From JBMNEH01 sp050948665 (GTDB lineage: Bacteria > Bacillota > Clostridia > Christensenellales > UMGS416), in the NCBI GenBank assembly GCA_050948665.1, contig JBMNEH010000001.1, positions 2,317,068-2,381,067 on the forward strand: DNA of 64,000 nucleotides. Reading direction: 5' to 3'. The notes below the pieces were generated by a model. The model did not search any database. It had not been told where the DNA came from and worked only from the letters and a program-made list of their open reading frames with translations. Positions 41,432 through 51,052 of the stretch are shown here, in pieces; position 1 is the stretch's first letter, and each line of letters opens with the position of its first letter. The translations under genes and the position numbers were made by a program.

Positions 41432-42424
41432 CTACCTTGGCAGCCACAGAGTGGCACGGGCTTTTTTCCCGGAAACAAGGATATCATATTGCTCCTCCGC
41501 CGTGAACACCGCAGAGAAGCCCCGATAAGCCCGGGCGCCCCGGGAAGTCAGCGTCGCCATGCGCCCCTCCCGGGTCAGTACCCGATTCATCTCCCCGGCA
41601 AGCCGGGCATAGAATCCGGCTTCGTCCTCCAGCTCCGTATAGCTGCCCCAGGGCGGGTCGGTGATCACGGCGTCAACGGAGCCGTCCGGCAAATACGTCA
41701 GATTCAAAGCGTCACACGCTTGCACCTTCGCCCCGGTTCGCCGGGCGTCCGCCAGTACCCCGGCATCAATATCGCTGCCGAGGATCTCCTTCGACGGCCA
41801 GCCCGCCCGGGCACGAAGAATGGCTCCCCGCCCGCAAAAGGGATCCAATACCCGGTCCCCGCCCCGGGGATGGGTCATCAAACAAAGCATCGCCGCCAAA
41901 TCCGGCCGCAACTCCCCCGGCTTGAGGGATTTTTGAAAATCACGATGCTTCCCCAGCCGCAGCAGCAGAAAACCAATGCCCTCCTTCCGGTAATTCAACC
42001 AGAACTCCACATCCGGCCTGGCGCGATGCACGCGCAGGTCAAAGGCATTGGAAAGCAGCGTCTCCGCCCGCGTCATCAGCCCGGGAGACACTGAAACCAG
42101 CTCCCCCTCAAGCATCACCACCACACGGAAGGTCCGCGCTCCCGACGGCAGAAATTGCCGCGCCTCCTCATTCACACCGAAGCGGCTCATGCGCTGCAGC
42201 ATCATGGGGAGGGGCGCGGTATTCTTTGCCCCGGGAAAGGTAGTAAGCACCGCAAAGGTATTGTTGGTAAAGGGAATGACCGGCAACCCGCCCTTTCCGG
42301 AGAAACGGTAAAGCGCCATTCCTTCCAGCACCCGGTCCACGGTACAGCCTGCCGCCCGCCGGGGCAACTCCCGGGCTACAAGGGCCTCAAAGCCGGGTAC
42401 AAAGGTCGATACAAAATTCGGCAT
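41432..42424 (-). CDS. RNA methyltransferase, UPF0020/RlmL-like
   Basis: 330 residues. The C-terminal half is a Rossmann methyltransferase with VLDPFCGRGAIL (SAM loop), SDIDAGVL (acidic ribose contact) and the catalytic DPPWG, the N2-guanine or N6-type signature. The N-terminal half is THUMP-like (FEALVARELPRRAAG). It probably methylates a tRNA or rRNA guanine; the family includes Trm14 and RlmL. ATG follows AAGGAGTGAAAGC, four bases after the radA stop. Confidence 0.85.
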   Translation of the reverse strand: MPNFVSTFVPGFEALVARELPRRAAGCTVDRVLEGMALYRFSGKGGLPVIPFTNNTFAVLTTFPGAKNTAPLPMMLQRMSRFGVNEEARQFLPSGARTFRVVVMLEGELVSVSPGLMTRAETLLSNAFDLRVHRARPDVEFWLNYRKEGIGFLLLRLGKHRDFQKSLKPGELRPDLAAMLCLMTHPRGGDRVLDPFCGRGAILRARAGWPSKEILGSDIDAGVLADARRTGAKVQACDALNLTYLPDGSVDAVITDPPWGSYTELEDEAGFYARLAGEMNRVLTREGRMATLTSRGARAYRGFSAVFTAEEQYDILVSGKKARATLWLPR

Positions 42425-42428
42425 GCTT

Positions 42429-43793
42429 TCACTCCTTCAATTTTGAGAGGGCTTCCGCCACCGTCGTCACCGGCAGCAGCTCCATTCCCTCCGGGGAGCT
42501 CAACCCCCGGGTGTTGGCTTTAGGCAGTATCGCCCGGTTAAATCCCGCCCGCTTCAGCTCCCACAGCCGCTGAGAGGCCATGGACACCGGCCGCACCTCC
42601 CCGGTCAAGGCGATCTCTCCGAAAATCCCGGTCCCCCAGGGGGGAGGCAACGCATTCACAGAGGAGGCGACCGCGGCGGCGACAGCCAAATCCGCCGCCG
42701 GTTCGTTCAGCCGCAGGCCTCCCGCCACGTTCACATATACATCCTGATCCCACAGCCGATAGCCCACCCGCTTTTCCATCACGGCCAGAAGCAGCACCAT
42801 ACGGTTATAGTCTACGCCGGATGCCTGTCTCCGGGGAGAGGGAAAGGCCGTCTGGCTGGTCAGCGCCTGAATCTCCACAAGCATGGTACGCGCGCCCTCC
42901 GCCGTCGCTGTCACCACCGCACCGGGGGCGGACTGTTCACGCCGGGTCAGAAACATGCCCGCGGGGTCTTCCACCGGCCGCATACCGTCTTCTTCCATGG
43001 TAAATAAACCGATTTCATGGGAGGGTCCGAAACGGTTCTTGGCGCAGCGCAGCACCCGGCAGGACTGGAAGGTTTCCCCCTCAAAGTACAATACGGTATC
43101 TACCATATGCTCCAGCACACGGGGCCCGGCAATCGCGCCGGATTTGGTGACATGTCCCACCAGAAAAACCGTGCTGCCCCGTGTTTTTGCCAGCTGCATG
43201 AACTGGGAGGCGCACTCTCTCACCTGGGTCACGCTGCCGGGGGCGGAGGAGAGATCGGGGCGGTGCATTGTCTGTATAGAGTCCACGATTACATAATCGG
43301 GAGGATCGGCATGCAGCGTCTCCATAATATCGTCCATCGCGGTTTGGGAATAAATCAGGATATTCCCGGCGTCCACACCCAGCCGTGCCGCCCGCAGCGC
43401 CACCTGATGGGCTGATTCCTCCCCGGAAATGACCGTCACCCGCTTGTCCTGCGCTGCCAGAGTCTGCGCGGCCTGCAGCAGCAGGGTGGACTTTCCCACG
43501 CCCGGCTCCCCGCCGATCAACACCATGGAGCCGCCCACAATGCCGCCTCCGAGCACCCTGTCAAGCTCGCTGATGCGGGTGGAGGTGCGGGCAAACTGTT
43601 CCCGGGGCACCTGATTCAGAGGAACGGGCTGCTGCCGGGGAGAGGGCGTTCTGCCGGAAGCCGTTGCCCGTACCGGCGCCGGGGTTTCTTCCTGAAAGCT
43701 GTTCCAGGTCTGGCAGGAGGGACAGCGACCCAGCCATTTTCGGCTTTCATAGCCGCATTCCCCGCAGATAAAGACGGATTTCAAGGCTGACAT
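42429..43793 (-). CDS. radA: DNA repair protein RadA (Sms)
   Basis: 454 residues, the normal length. A RecA-related helicase-like ATPase that drives branch migration and processing of recombination intermediates. It begins with the C4 zinc finger (C10, C13, C24, C27), followed by Walker A GGEPGVGKST, Walker B DYVIVDSIQ and the RadA-specific KNRFG motif. The Lon-like C-terminal domain lacks the protease serine as usual. Start after AAAGGAGTCGC. It is placed between the propeller protein and the methyltransferase; radA next to the PIN/TRAM and IspD genes is conserved in Bacillota. Confidence 0.97.
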   Translation of the reverse strand: MSALKSVFICGECGYESRKWLGRCPSCQTWNSFQEETPAPVRATASGRTPSPRQQPVPLNQVPREQFARTSTRISELDRVLGGGIVGGSMVLIGGEPGVGKSTLLLQAAQTLAAQDKRVTVISGEESAHQVALRAARLGVDAGNILIYSQTAMDDIMETLHADPPDYVIVDSIQTMHRPDLSSAPGSVTQVRECASQFMQLAKTRGSTVFLVGHVTKSGAIAGPRVLEHMVDTVLYFEGETFQSCRVLRCAKNRFGPSHEIGLFTMEEDGMRPVEDPAGMFLTRREQSAPGAVVTATAEGARTMLVEIQALTSQTAFPSPRRQASGVDYNRMVLLLAVMEKRVGYRLWDQDVYVNVAGGLRLNEPAADLAVAAAVASSVNALPPPWGTGIFGEIALTGEVRPVSMASQRLWELKRAGFNRAILPKANTRGLSSPEGMELLPVTTVAEALSKLKE

Positions 43794-43803
43794 GCGACTC
43801 CTT

Positions 43804-45153
43804 TCAGCCCCCGGAGGGGGCGGGCGAAGCGGTGGGAACGCCGCTCTCCTGACCCGGGGTCATGGCGGGCGGGGGCGTCGGCGTCGCGGCGGGACTCAAT
43901 TGAAGCCCGGTAAGCGTGAGGCAGCGGAAAACATCCTTGCCCCCCTGTGTCCGTGTGGTATCCCACACAACGCTCATACCCCGGGCGCGGGGCATGATCC
44001 CCGTCTCCCCTTCCGCGGTAAGCCGTGCGGTTTCCCCGGTGGCAAAGATATAAATCCACACACTCTGATTTGCGCCGTAAGCCACATAGCCTTCTCCCAT
44101 GGAATAGGTGGTGACATTTTGCGCAATGACCCGGGCGTTGCCCCGAATGTCGGCGTAACACAGGCGGTTCAGGTAGGATTTATTGGTGTCCAGCCAAACA
44201 AAACTCTCTCCGTCAAACATCGGCTCATGAACATAGGTGCCGGGAGTATAGCTGTGAGGGGCGATTTCTCCCGTCACGGAAGCTTCCTCCAGATTCAGCC
44301 AGAAAATGGCGCTGTTGCCTTCTGCGGTTTCCCCGGCCCAGGTTATAATGCCGTTCTGTACCCAAGGGGCGGAGAGCGCATAGGGCGAGTCGGCTTTAAA
44401 GTTGGCCAAAGCGATATTTTCCTGGGTATCCAGGTTGATCATATACAGCTTGTCCCCGGATTCCGCCGGCTCCATCCAGGTCAGCATCTCCTCCCACAGC
44501 CGCAGCCGGGGGCGGCCGGAGGGGCAGCTCTTGATCTGGGAAACTGCCTTTGTCTCCCGGTTCATTGCGTAGATATAATTTTTCAGCCCGTGGTCGGTCT
44601 CGACATAGACGATCCATTCCCGGTTGATCAGCGTCTCATAATAGGAACCGTTGTACAGCGAGGTTTCCGCCAGCAGACTTTCCGCGCCGCCGGATATGTC
44701 CTGCATATACAGCCGGGTCAGCACCGGCATCTCCAATCCGCTGGAGCCGGCGGAATAGACCGCGGTACCCTCCCATATATCGGGCATATCGATATGCTTC
44801 TGCTCGGAATGGAAGTCCACCCCATTGCCGGACAAATCCCGCAGCCGGTCGAACTCCGGCGTGGCATAGGGCAGCTCCAGCCCGCCTCTGTCATACCCAA
44901 CGGGCATGGACGCCGGCTGGGGCGTGGGAGAAGGCGCGGGCGTCGGGGTGACGATTTGCGCCGGGGTGGGGGCAGGAAGTTCTGTGACTTCGGGCGCCGC
45001 GATTTCCGGGGCAGGAGGGTAGCTGTATGTCCGGATAATCCAAAACACGGCTGTTGCCGCCATCAGCAGCCCGCCGAATACCAACAGCAGCCGGCCGGCC
45101 AGCCGTTTACGCTGGGGTCCCTGTATGGAGTTGTTTTTCTTATTATCCGTCAT
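43804..45153 (-). CDS. Membrane-anchored predicted beta-propeller protein, function unknown
   Basis: 449 residues. A basic N-terminus and one membrane helix (about 18-42) are followed by a Pro/Thr-rich linker (about 55-90) and a long beta-rich domain with repeated tyrosine/tryptophan strands of TolB or six-bladed-propeller type (for example EWIVYVETDHG, ITWAGETAEG, FVWLDTNKSY, YVAYGANQSVW, VVWDTTR). It closes with another Pro/Thr/Ser-rich tail of about 30 residues. No catalytic motif was seen. Propellers on linkers usually bind peptides or glycans at the wall. ATG follows GGGGAGTGTATTT. The radA gene begins 11 bases after its stop, so it is part of the conserved IspDF-RadA series although it is not usually described there. 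Confidence 0.65.
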   Translation of the reverse strand: MTDNKKNNSIQGPQRKRLAGRLLLVFGGLLMAATAVFWIIRTYSYPPAPEIAAPEVTELPAPTPAQIVTPTPAPSPTPQPASMPVGYDRGGLELPYATPEFDRLRDLSGNGVDFHSEQKHIDMPDIWEGTAVYSAGSSGLEMPVLTRLYMQDISGGAESLLAETSLYNGSYYETLINREWIVYVETDHGLKNYIYAMNRETKAVSQIKSCPSGRPRLRLWEEMLTWMEPAESGDKLYMINLDTQENIALANFKADSPYALSAPWVQNGIITWAGETAEGNSAIFWLNLEEASVTGEIAPHSYTPGTYVHEPMFDGESFVWLDTNKSYLNRLCYADIRGNARVIAQNVTTYSMGEGYVAYGANQSVWIYIFATGETARLTAEGETGIMPRARGMSVVWDTTRTQGGKDVFRCLTLTGLQLSPAATPTPPPAMTPGQESGVPTASPAPSGG

Positions 45154-45228
45154 AAATACACTCCCCGGCGGAGGACTCCGCCGTTTTATTATCGCGCTTT
45201 TTGCGTCCGCAACCTTGGCCCGGAAGCA

Positions 45229-46371
45229 TTACGGCTCCGTCGGGTGAAGCGGGGACAGGGTCGCTACGACCTGCGCGGCGATCCCCTCCTCCCGTCCGGT
45301 AAAACCCATCCCCTCGGTGGTGGTGGCCTTCACGGATACCGCGGAAACCGGCAGTCCGAGCGCAGCGGCGAGTTTCTCCGCCATTTCTTCCCGGTAGGGC
45401 GAGATCTTCGGCCGTTGGCAAATCAGTGTCACGTCCGCCGAAAAAGGCTGCCAGCCGGCTGCTCTGAGCAGCGCAAGCGTCTTCCCCAATAACGCCAGGG
45501 AATCCGCCCCGGCGTAAGCCGGGTCGCTGTCCGGAAAATGCTGCCCGATATCTCCCAGGGCCGCCGCGCCCAGCAACGCGTCCATCAATGCGTGGACGGC
45601 CACATCCGCATCGGAATGTCCCCGCAGCCCAAGGGGGAAGGGCACTTCAACGCCGCACAGCACCAGCCGCCGGTCCGGTATCAATCGATGGGCATCAAAG
45701 CCGAATCCCACCCGTTGCGGGCGGGGCTCCCGCGCGTACAGCAGGGTGGAAATCATCCCCTCATCCCCGGGATAGGTCAGCTTCCGATTTTCCCCCGCCT
45801 CAAAATAATGGACGGAATATCCCGCCGCGGCGTAAACGCCGGCGTCATCCGTAGCGGCAAAGCCCCGTTCCCGTTCCAGGCGGTAGGCCTCCAACAGAGC
45901 GGCATAGGGAAAACACTGGGGGGTCTGCACCGCCCAAAGCCCTTCCCGGGACACATGAGTCCCCTCCGGCAACCGAACAAGGGTATCCGCCACCCGGGAG
46001 GCCGCTACCGCGGAGCCGTACAGGACGCATTCCCGCACTGCCCGGGTAAAGAGCCCGCTGCCCGCCAAAGGACGGGCGGCGTCATGAAGCAACACGATTT
46101 GGCACCCTTTAAGCGCTTCCAGCCCGGCAAGCGCCGACGCGCCCCGGGTACTGCCCCCGGGCACCACCGCCGTTACCTTGCCGTAAGACGTAAGATCCGC
46201 CTTCAATATCTCCGCGCCTGCCACAACGGCGATTTTATCTACCTCCGGGCAACCCTCCAGCGCTTCCAAACACCGGAGCAGGGCGCATTTCCCCGCCAGC
46301 GGGCGAAGCAGCTTGTTTTCTCCCCCCATACGGCTGCCGCTTCCGGCAGCCAGCAACACCGCCCCGGTCAC
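45229..46371 (-). CDS. ispDF: Bifunctional IspD/IspF (isoprenoid synthesis)
   Basis: 380 residues, a fusion of two enzymes of the MEP pathway. The N-terminal IspD part (about 1-225) has LLAAGSGSRMGGENK and DDAARP-like HDAARPL, and makes CDP-methylerythritol. The C-terminal IspF part (about 228-380) has FDAHRL, HSDADV (zinc ligands) and the ATTTEGMGFTGRE tail, and forms the cyclic diphosphate. IspE is not fused. The start overlaps the rqcP stop by four bases. Confidence 0.95.
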   Translation of the reverse strand: MTGAVLLAAGSGSRMGGENKLLRPLAGKCALLRCLEALEGCPEVDKIAVVAGAEILKADLTSYGKVTAVVPGGSTRGASALAGLEALKGCQIVLLHDAARPLAGSGLFTRAVRECVLYGSAVAASRVADTLVRLPEGTHVSREGLWAVQTPQCFPYAALLEAYRLERERGFAATDDAGVYAAAGYSVHYFEAGENRKLTYPGDEGMISTLLYAREPRPQRVGFGFDAHRLIPDRRLVLCGVEVPFPLGLRGHSDADVAVHALMDALLGAAALGDIGQHFPDSDPAYAGADSLALLGKTLALLRAAGWQPFSADVTLICQRPKISPYREEMAEKLAAALGLPVSAVSVKATTTEGMGFTGREEGIAAQVVATLSPLHPTEP

Positions 46372-46610
46372 CGCAGCACCCTGACCATCTCGGCGGCCTG
46401 CGCCTTTCCGGCGATCTCCGTCACAAGAAGGATCTCATATTTCTCCACCCGATTGCCTGAGGAGATCTCCAGCACATCTCCCTCCTTTACCCGGGAGGAA
46501 GGCTTCGCCGGGCGACCGTTCAGGGTAATCCTCCCGGCATCGGCGGCCTCCGCCGCCACGGTGCGCCGTTTGATCACCCGGGACACCTTCAGGAATTTGT
46601 CCAGTCTCAT
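46368..46610 (-). CDS. rqcP: S4-domain RNA-binding protein RqcP
   Basis: 80 residues, almost entirely an S4 domain: MRLDKFLKVSRVIKRRTVA at the start, then ITLNGRPAKPSSRVKEGD. It corresponds to B. subtilis YabO (RqcP), which helps RqcH add alanine tails to stalled nascent chains on the large subunit. ATG 46610 follows AAGGAGGAAGC, and an earlier open frame lacks a site. The ATG overlaps the mazG stop, and the stop overlaps ispDF, so all three are translated together. Confidence 0.93.
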   Translation of the reverse strand: MRLDKFLKVSRVIKRRTVAAEAADAGRITLNGRPAKPSSRVKEGDVLEISSGNRVEKYEILLVTEIAGKAQAAEMVRVLR

Positions 46611-48013
46611 GCTTCCTCCTTGACCTTTTCCCACAGGGCATTCATATCGTCAAGAGACATCCCCGCCAGGTTCTGTCCTTTTTTCGCAGCCAGAGCCTCC
46701 ATCCGCCCGAAACGGCGGATGAATTTATCGGTAGCAAGACGGAGTGCTTCTTCCGGCTCTACGCCCAGCAAACGCGCTACATTCACGACAGAAAACAGCA
46801 GATCTCCCACCTCATCCCGGGTCTCCTCCGGGTCCGCCGCCGCCAGCACCTCTCCGGCTTCCTCTCGTACTTTTTCCATTGCCAGGGCGGCATTTTCCCA
46901 GTCGAACCCCACATTCCCCGCCTTGTATTGCACCTTCTCCGCCCGGAGCAGAGCGGGCAATGTGGAGGCCAGACCCTCCATAGCGGCCGTAACGGTGGTA
47001 TCCCCGGTTTCCCGGCGTTTCATCTCCTCCCACTCGACAGCCTCTCCCAAACCGAAAAGCTGGGGGTGCCGGCGCCGCATCTTTCTGCAGGCGGCATCCG
47101 CCACGTCCTCCAGATCGAAAGCGTCTTCCTCCGCCCCCAGGGAGGCGTGGAACACCACGAGCAGCAGCACATCTCCCAACTCGGCGCAAAGAGCCTCCAT
47201 GTCCTCCCCGGCAATCGCGTCCTGCACCTCCAGCGCCTCCTCAAGCATGAACCGGGAGAGGGATTCATGGGTCTGTGCCCTGTCCCAGGGACAGCCCAGG
47301 GGCGCGCGGAGAGTCTCCACTACCTGCCGGAGAGTATCCACATCTCCCCGCGTATCGGGAGCAGGAGCCTCCAGCAGCAGCCGGGCGTTATGGTCAAAGC
47401 CCTGCTGCCGGTCCAATGTATACAGGGGGATCCTTTGACTCACCCCCTGCCCGTTGGTATACAGCGCCTCCGCTTCATCCCCCCAGCGCTCCGCCAATGT
47501 CAGCTTTACCTCGCCTGCGGTCACAACATCATCCAACTGGGTCACAAGCAGGGGGCCAGGCGTACGGTGCTTCAGCGCGGAAACATGGGCAGCGGGCAGC
47601 ATCGTCAGTCCCGCCGACCAATCGGAATAGGGCGTCCCGGGAACCATCGCGGACGAAATACCCGGCACAAGCTCCGGCTCCAGCCCCGCCGCCATCAGCG
47701 GCGCGGCATCCTCTTCCAGCCAACCATGGCCCGGCACCGCGAAAATGAGGGGCGCCAACCCCGCCCGCTCCGCCGCTTCCGCCTCCTCACGCAGCATTTT
47801 CACCGAGGCTTCCGTAAGGGCATCGAAGTCTTCGGCGGTTTCGTACAGCGTATCAAGGGAAGTATACGCCACACCCTGCCTTTGCAGCCAATCCGCGACC
47901 GGGTGTCTTTCCGTCCGCAGCATCACCCTCCGGCCGGAGAGAAGTGCTTCCGCCGCCCGAAGGGTCAAATCCTCGGGGTTTCCGGGGCCGAGCCCTATCA
48001 TCTGTATTCGCAT
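46607..48013 (-). CDS. mazG: MazG-type nucleotide pyrophosphohydrolase with methylase domain (YabN)
   Basis: 468 residues, the fused form of Bacillota. The N-terminal SAM-dependent tetrapyrrole methylase-like domain (about 1-215) begins IQMIGLGPGNPEDLT. The C-terminal MazG part has the repeated EExxE/ExxD metal sites (LEEALEVQDAI with ELGDVLL, and REEAGEVLAA with EVGDLLF). It hydrolyses NTPs and damaged nucleotides to monophosphates. Start after TAGGAGCGACC, just after the SpoVB stop. Confidence 0.94.
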   Translation of the reverse strand: MRIQMIGLGPGNPEDLTLRAAEALLSGRRVMLRTERHPVADWLQRQGVAYTSLDTLYETAEDFDALTEASVKMLREEAEAAERAGLAPLIFAVPGHGWLEEDAAPLMAAGLEPELVPGISSAMVPGTPYSDWSAGLTMLPAAHVSALKHRTPGPLLVTQLDDVVTAGEVKLTLAERWGDEAEALYTNGQGVSQRIPLYTLDRQQGFDHNARLLLEAPAPDTRGDVDTLRQVVETLRAPLGCPWDRAQTHESLSRFMLEEALEVQDAIAGEDMEALCAELGDVLLLVVFHASLGAEEDAFDLEDVADAACRKMRRRHPQLFGLGEAVEWEEMKRRETGDTTVTAAMEGLASTLPALLRAEKVQYKAGNVGFDWENAALAMEKVREEAGEVLAAADPEETRDEVGDLLFSVVNVARLLGVEPEEALRLATDKFIRRFGRMEALAAKKGQNLAGMSLDDMNALWEKVKEEA

Positions 48014-48021
48014 GGTCGCTC

Positions 48022-49674
48022 CTATCGCATATGTTTCCCAGTCGCCGGCTTCATCAGCTTCAGCCGCACCAACAGCCGCTCCAGCTTCGCACCCCCGGGA
48101 ATCATGCGCAGCTCATCATGACCCAGCCCCCCCGTCAGGGGCAGCAGCAGGGCATATACCAACACCCCCACCCCCACGGCCAGCAGCGTCAGCAGGTTGG
48201 GATGCCTCCCCATACCGGTTTTCCGCAGCAGCATCGTCACTGACACCGCTGCCGCCATTCCCAGCGTGGCTAACCCCGGCAACAGCAGCAAATCACCGAA
48301 GGAATAACGAATATGCAAAGACCTGCGGACATAAATCAAGTTAATCACCGCGGCAACGGTATAGCAGGCGGAGGAGGCAATGGCCGCGCCGTAAATATGC
48401 AGCGCCGGGACCCGAATCAGTACCAGATTCAAAATTACCTTCACCACCGCTCCCGCGCTCAATGACAGTATGGGAACATAGACCTTCCCCAGACCCTGAA
48501 GGATGCCGTTCAATGTCTGCACCACGCCCATCGCCACCACCGCGGGCAGCATCAGCTGAAGCAGAAGGGCCGCGGTGGAAATTTCACCCGCCGTCATGCT
48601 GCTGCCGTACAACAGCGTGATGATCGGGCTTGCCAGCGCCGCCAGCCCCACGCCGCTGGGCAATCCTACCAGCATCGTCACCTTCAGGGCGCTCATTGTT
48701 TGAGAGCGGATCCTTTGCTCATTCCCGGCCCGCTTTGCCGCCGCCACCGCCGGTACAAGGGAGATGCACAATGCCAGAGACAACGCCCCGGGCAGGTTCA
48801 CAAGGGTGTTCACCGCCCCGGTCAGGGTGCCGTACATAGCGCGGGCCTGTTCCACCGTGTAACCGATACTCTCCAGTATAGGCGTCACCTGCTTGGCGTC
48901 CACAAGGGAGGTCAGAGGGATAATAAACCCCCCCAATGTTACCGGAACGGCAATGGGCAACAGCCGCCTCAGCACCGCGCCGGCTGTTGCCCGGCGGTCA
49001 CCGGGTTCCACCCGTCCCTCCCGGGCCATATGAATAAGGAAAAGCACCACGAGCAGCGCCAGCCCCGCAAATTCGGACACGGTCACGCCTATCATGGCGC
49101 CGGCGGCGCCGTACTCGATCCCCTGGGGAATCATACGCAGCGCCAGCATCACACCTACCGCCAGCTTTCCCACCTGTTCCACCAGCTGAGAGGCGGCGGT
49201 GGGCATCATCCGCTGCATACCCTGAAAATATCCCCGGAAGGCGGACATCACGGATACGAAGAAGAGGCTCGGGGCAATCGCGCCTATGGACATGGCCGCC
49301 AGAGGATCCTCCACAAGTGTTCGGGCGGCCTGCTCCCGGAACACGAACAGGAGCAGCGCGGTCACGCCGCCCACCAAAGCCAGCAGCCTCAGCGCCACCG
49401 CGAATACCCGCCGCGCGCCGGCCGCGTCCCCCTGAGAGAAATGCTCCGACACGGTTTTGGAGATCGCGGTCGGTATCCCAGAAGTGGACAATACCAGCAG
49501 CGTGGCATAGATAGGATACGCCTTCTGATAGATGCCCATGCCCTCGGTCCCCAGTATATTGGTCATGGGGATGCGGTACAGGGTACCGATCAGCTTTACC
49601 AGGATATTGGAGACGCCCAAAAGCAGCGCTCCGGCCATAAAGGACTGCTTTTTTACCCCGCCGGTTTTTTCCAT
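48022..49674 (-). CDS. spoVB: SpoVB-like MVF/MATE-type flippase
   Basis: 550 residues with about 14 membrane helices of the MOP/MVF superfamily. It opens FMAGALLLGVSNILVKLIG and has the family loops (NILGTEGMGIYQ, PTAISKTVSE). SpoVB moves peptidoglycan precursor across the membrane in sporulation; the vegetative relative MurJ has the same fold. Position directly before mazG and rqcP matches the B. subtilis spoVB-yabN-yabO order, so SpoVB is the better name, though a MurJ/Amj-like role in growth is possible. Start with a weak GAGGCGG site eight bases after the UPF0210 stop. Confidence 0.85.
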   Translation of the reverse strand: MEKTGGVKKQSFMAGALLLGVSNILVKLIGTLYRIPMTNILGTEGMGIYQKAYPIYATLLVLSTSGIPTAISKTVSEHFSQGDAAGARRVFAVALRLLALVGGVTALLLFVFREQAARTLVEDPLAAMSIGAIAPSLFFVSVMSAFRGYFQGMQRMMPTAASQLVEQVGKLAVGVMLALRMIPQGIEYGAAGAMIGVTVSEFAGLALLVVLFLIHMAREGRVEPGDRRATAGAVLRRLLPIAVPVTLGGFIIPLTSLVDAKQVTPILESIGYTVEQARAMYGTLTGAVNTLVNLPGALSLALCISLVPAVAAAKRAGNEQRIRSQTMSALKVTMLVGLPSGVGLAALASPIITLLYGSSMTAGEISTAALLLQLMLPAVVAMGVVQTLNGILQGLGKVYVPILSLSAGAVVKVILNLVLIRVPALHIYGAAIASSACYTVAAVINLIYVRRSLHIRYSFGDLLLLPGLATLGMAAAVSVTMLLRKTGMGRHPNLLTLLAVGVGVLVYALLLPLTGGLGHDELRMIPGGAKLERLLVRLKLMKPATGKHMR

Positions 49675-49684
49675 AGCGTCCGCC

Positions 49685-51043
49685 TCAGTTCCGCAGGCTA
49701 TGCAGCGGCGCCGGAATCCTTCCGCCCCGGCGGATAAATTCCGCGCTGGAGCAAGGATTTACCGGCATCACCGGACAATAGCCAAGCAGCCCGCCAAAAT
49801 CCACCCGGTCTCCAGCCTTCTTCCCCACAGCGGGGATCAATCGGACAGCGGTAGTTTTCTGATTTACCATGCCTATGGCGGCTTCATCCGCCATGATGGC
49901 GGACAGCGTCTCCGCAGGGGTATCCCCGGGAACGGCGATCATATCCAGACCCACGGAGCATACGCAGGTCATGGCCTCCAATTTTTCCAGGCACAGCACC
50001 CCTTTCTCAGCGGCGGTGATCATTCCGGCGTCTTCGCTCACCGGGATAAAAGCGCCGGACAGCCCGCCAACCGAAGAAGAGGCCATCACGCCGCCTTTTT
50101 TCACGGCATCGTTCAGCAGCGCCAACGCGGCAGTGGTGCCGGGCGCCCCTACCGACTCCAGCCCCATCTCCTCCAGTACCTGCGCCACGGAATCCCCCAT
50201 TGCCGGAGTGGGCGCCAGGGACAGATCCACGATCCCGATGGGAACCTGCAGCCGGGAGGAGGCCTCCCTGGCCACCAGCTGACCCATGCGGGTTATCCGA
50301 AAAGCGGTACGTTTGATCGTTTCCGCCACGGTAAGAAAATCCGCGCCCTTTACCTGCTCCAGCGCCCGCTTCACTGCGCCGGGGCCGGAAACCCCCACAT
50401 GCACCTCGGCATCGGGTTCGCCCACACCATGGAAGGCGCCCGCCATAAAGGGATTGTCCTCTACGGCATTGCAGAAAATCACCAGCTTCGCGCAGCCGAC
50501 GGAGTCCTGCTCCCGGGTCAGCCAGGCGGTCTCCTTGACGATATGCCCCATGCGCGCTACGGCATCCATATCGATCCCGGTGCGGGTGGATCCGATGTTG
50601 ACCGAGGAGCACAGCCTCACGGTTTCCGCCAGCGCCCCGGGAATAGATCGAATCAGATTCTGATCCGCGGGGGTCATCCCCTTTTGTACAAGAGCGGAAT
50701 ATCCGCCGATGAAATCTATGCCCAATGTGTCGGCGGCTCTATCCAGCGCCCTGGCAATGGGGGTATAGTCACTGGTCTCGCAGCAGGCCGCCACCAGAGA
50801 TATCGGCGTCACGGAGACCCGCTTGTTTACGATCGGGATGCCGTACTCCCGGGAGATGGCCTCTCCCACCGGCACAAGGCGGGCAGCAAGGCCGGTGATC
50901 TTATCATAGATCCGGCGGGCGCAAACCTCCACATCCCTGTCGGCGCAGTTCAGCAAAGATATGCCCATGGTAATGGTACGGATATCCAGCTTCTCCTCCT
51001 GCACCATGCGAATGGTCCGGAGAATTTCCTCTCTGGCGAACAT
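49685..51043 (-). CDS. UPF0210/PFL family protein
   Basis: 452 residues of the UPF0210 family, sometimes annotated PFL-like or DUF711. It has the typical start IRMVQEEKLDIRTITMGI and the glycine-rich end GKKAGDRVDFGGLLG. Two conserved blocks carry CADRD and VCSVGLDMIAVPGDT. Function unknown; structural relatives resemble glycyl-radical enzyme folds without the radical glycine motif being evident here. It always travels with the small ACT protein upstream, as here, suggesting the ACT domain regulates it. ATG follows AGGAGAGGAAC. Confidence 0.9.
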   Translation of the reverse strand: MFAREEILRTIRMVQEEKLDIRTITMGISLLNCADRDVEVCARRIYDKITGLAARLVPVGEAISREYGIPIVNKRVSVTPISLVAACCETSDYTPIARALDRAADTLGIDFIGGYSALVQKGMTPADQNLIRSIPGALAETVRLCSSVNIGSTRTGIDMDAVARMGHIVKETAWLTREQDSVGCAKLVIFCNAVEDNPFMAGAFHGVGEPDAEVHVGVSGPGAVKRALEQVKGADFLTVAETIKRTAFRITRMGQLVAREASSRLQVPIGIVDLSLAPTPAMGDSVAQVLEEMGLESVGAPGTTAALALLNDAVKKGGVMASSSVGGLSGAFIPVSEDAGMITAAEKGVLCLEKLEAMTCVCSVGLDMIAVPGDTPAETLSAIMADEAAIGMVNQKTTAVRLIPAVGKKAGDRVDFGGLLGYCPVMPVNPCSSAEFIRRGGRIPAPLHSLRN

Positions 51044-51052
51044 GTTCCTCTC

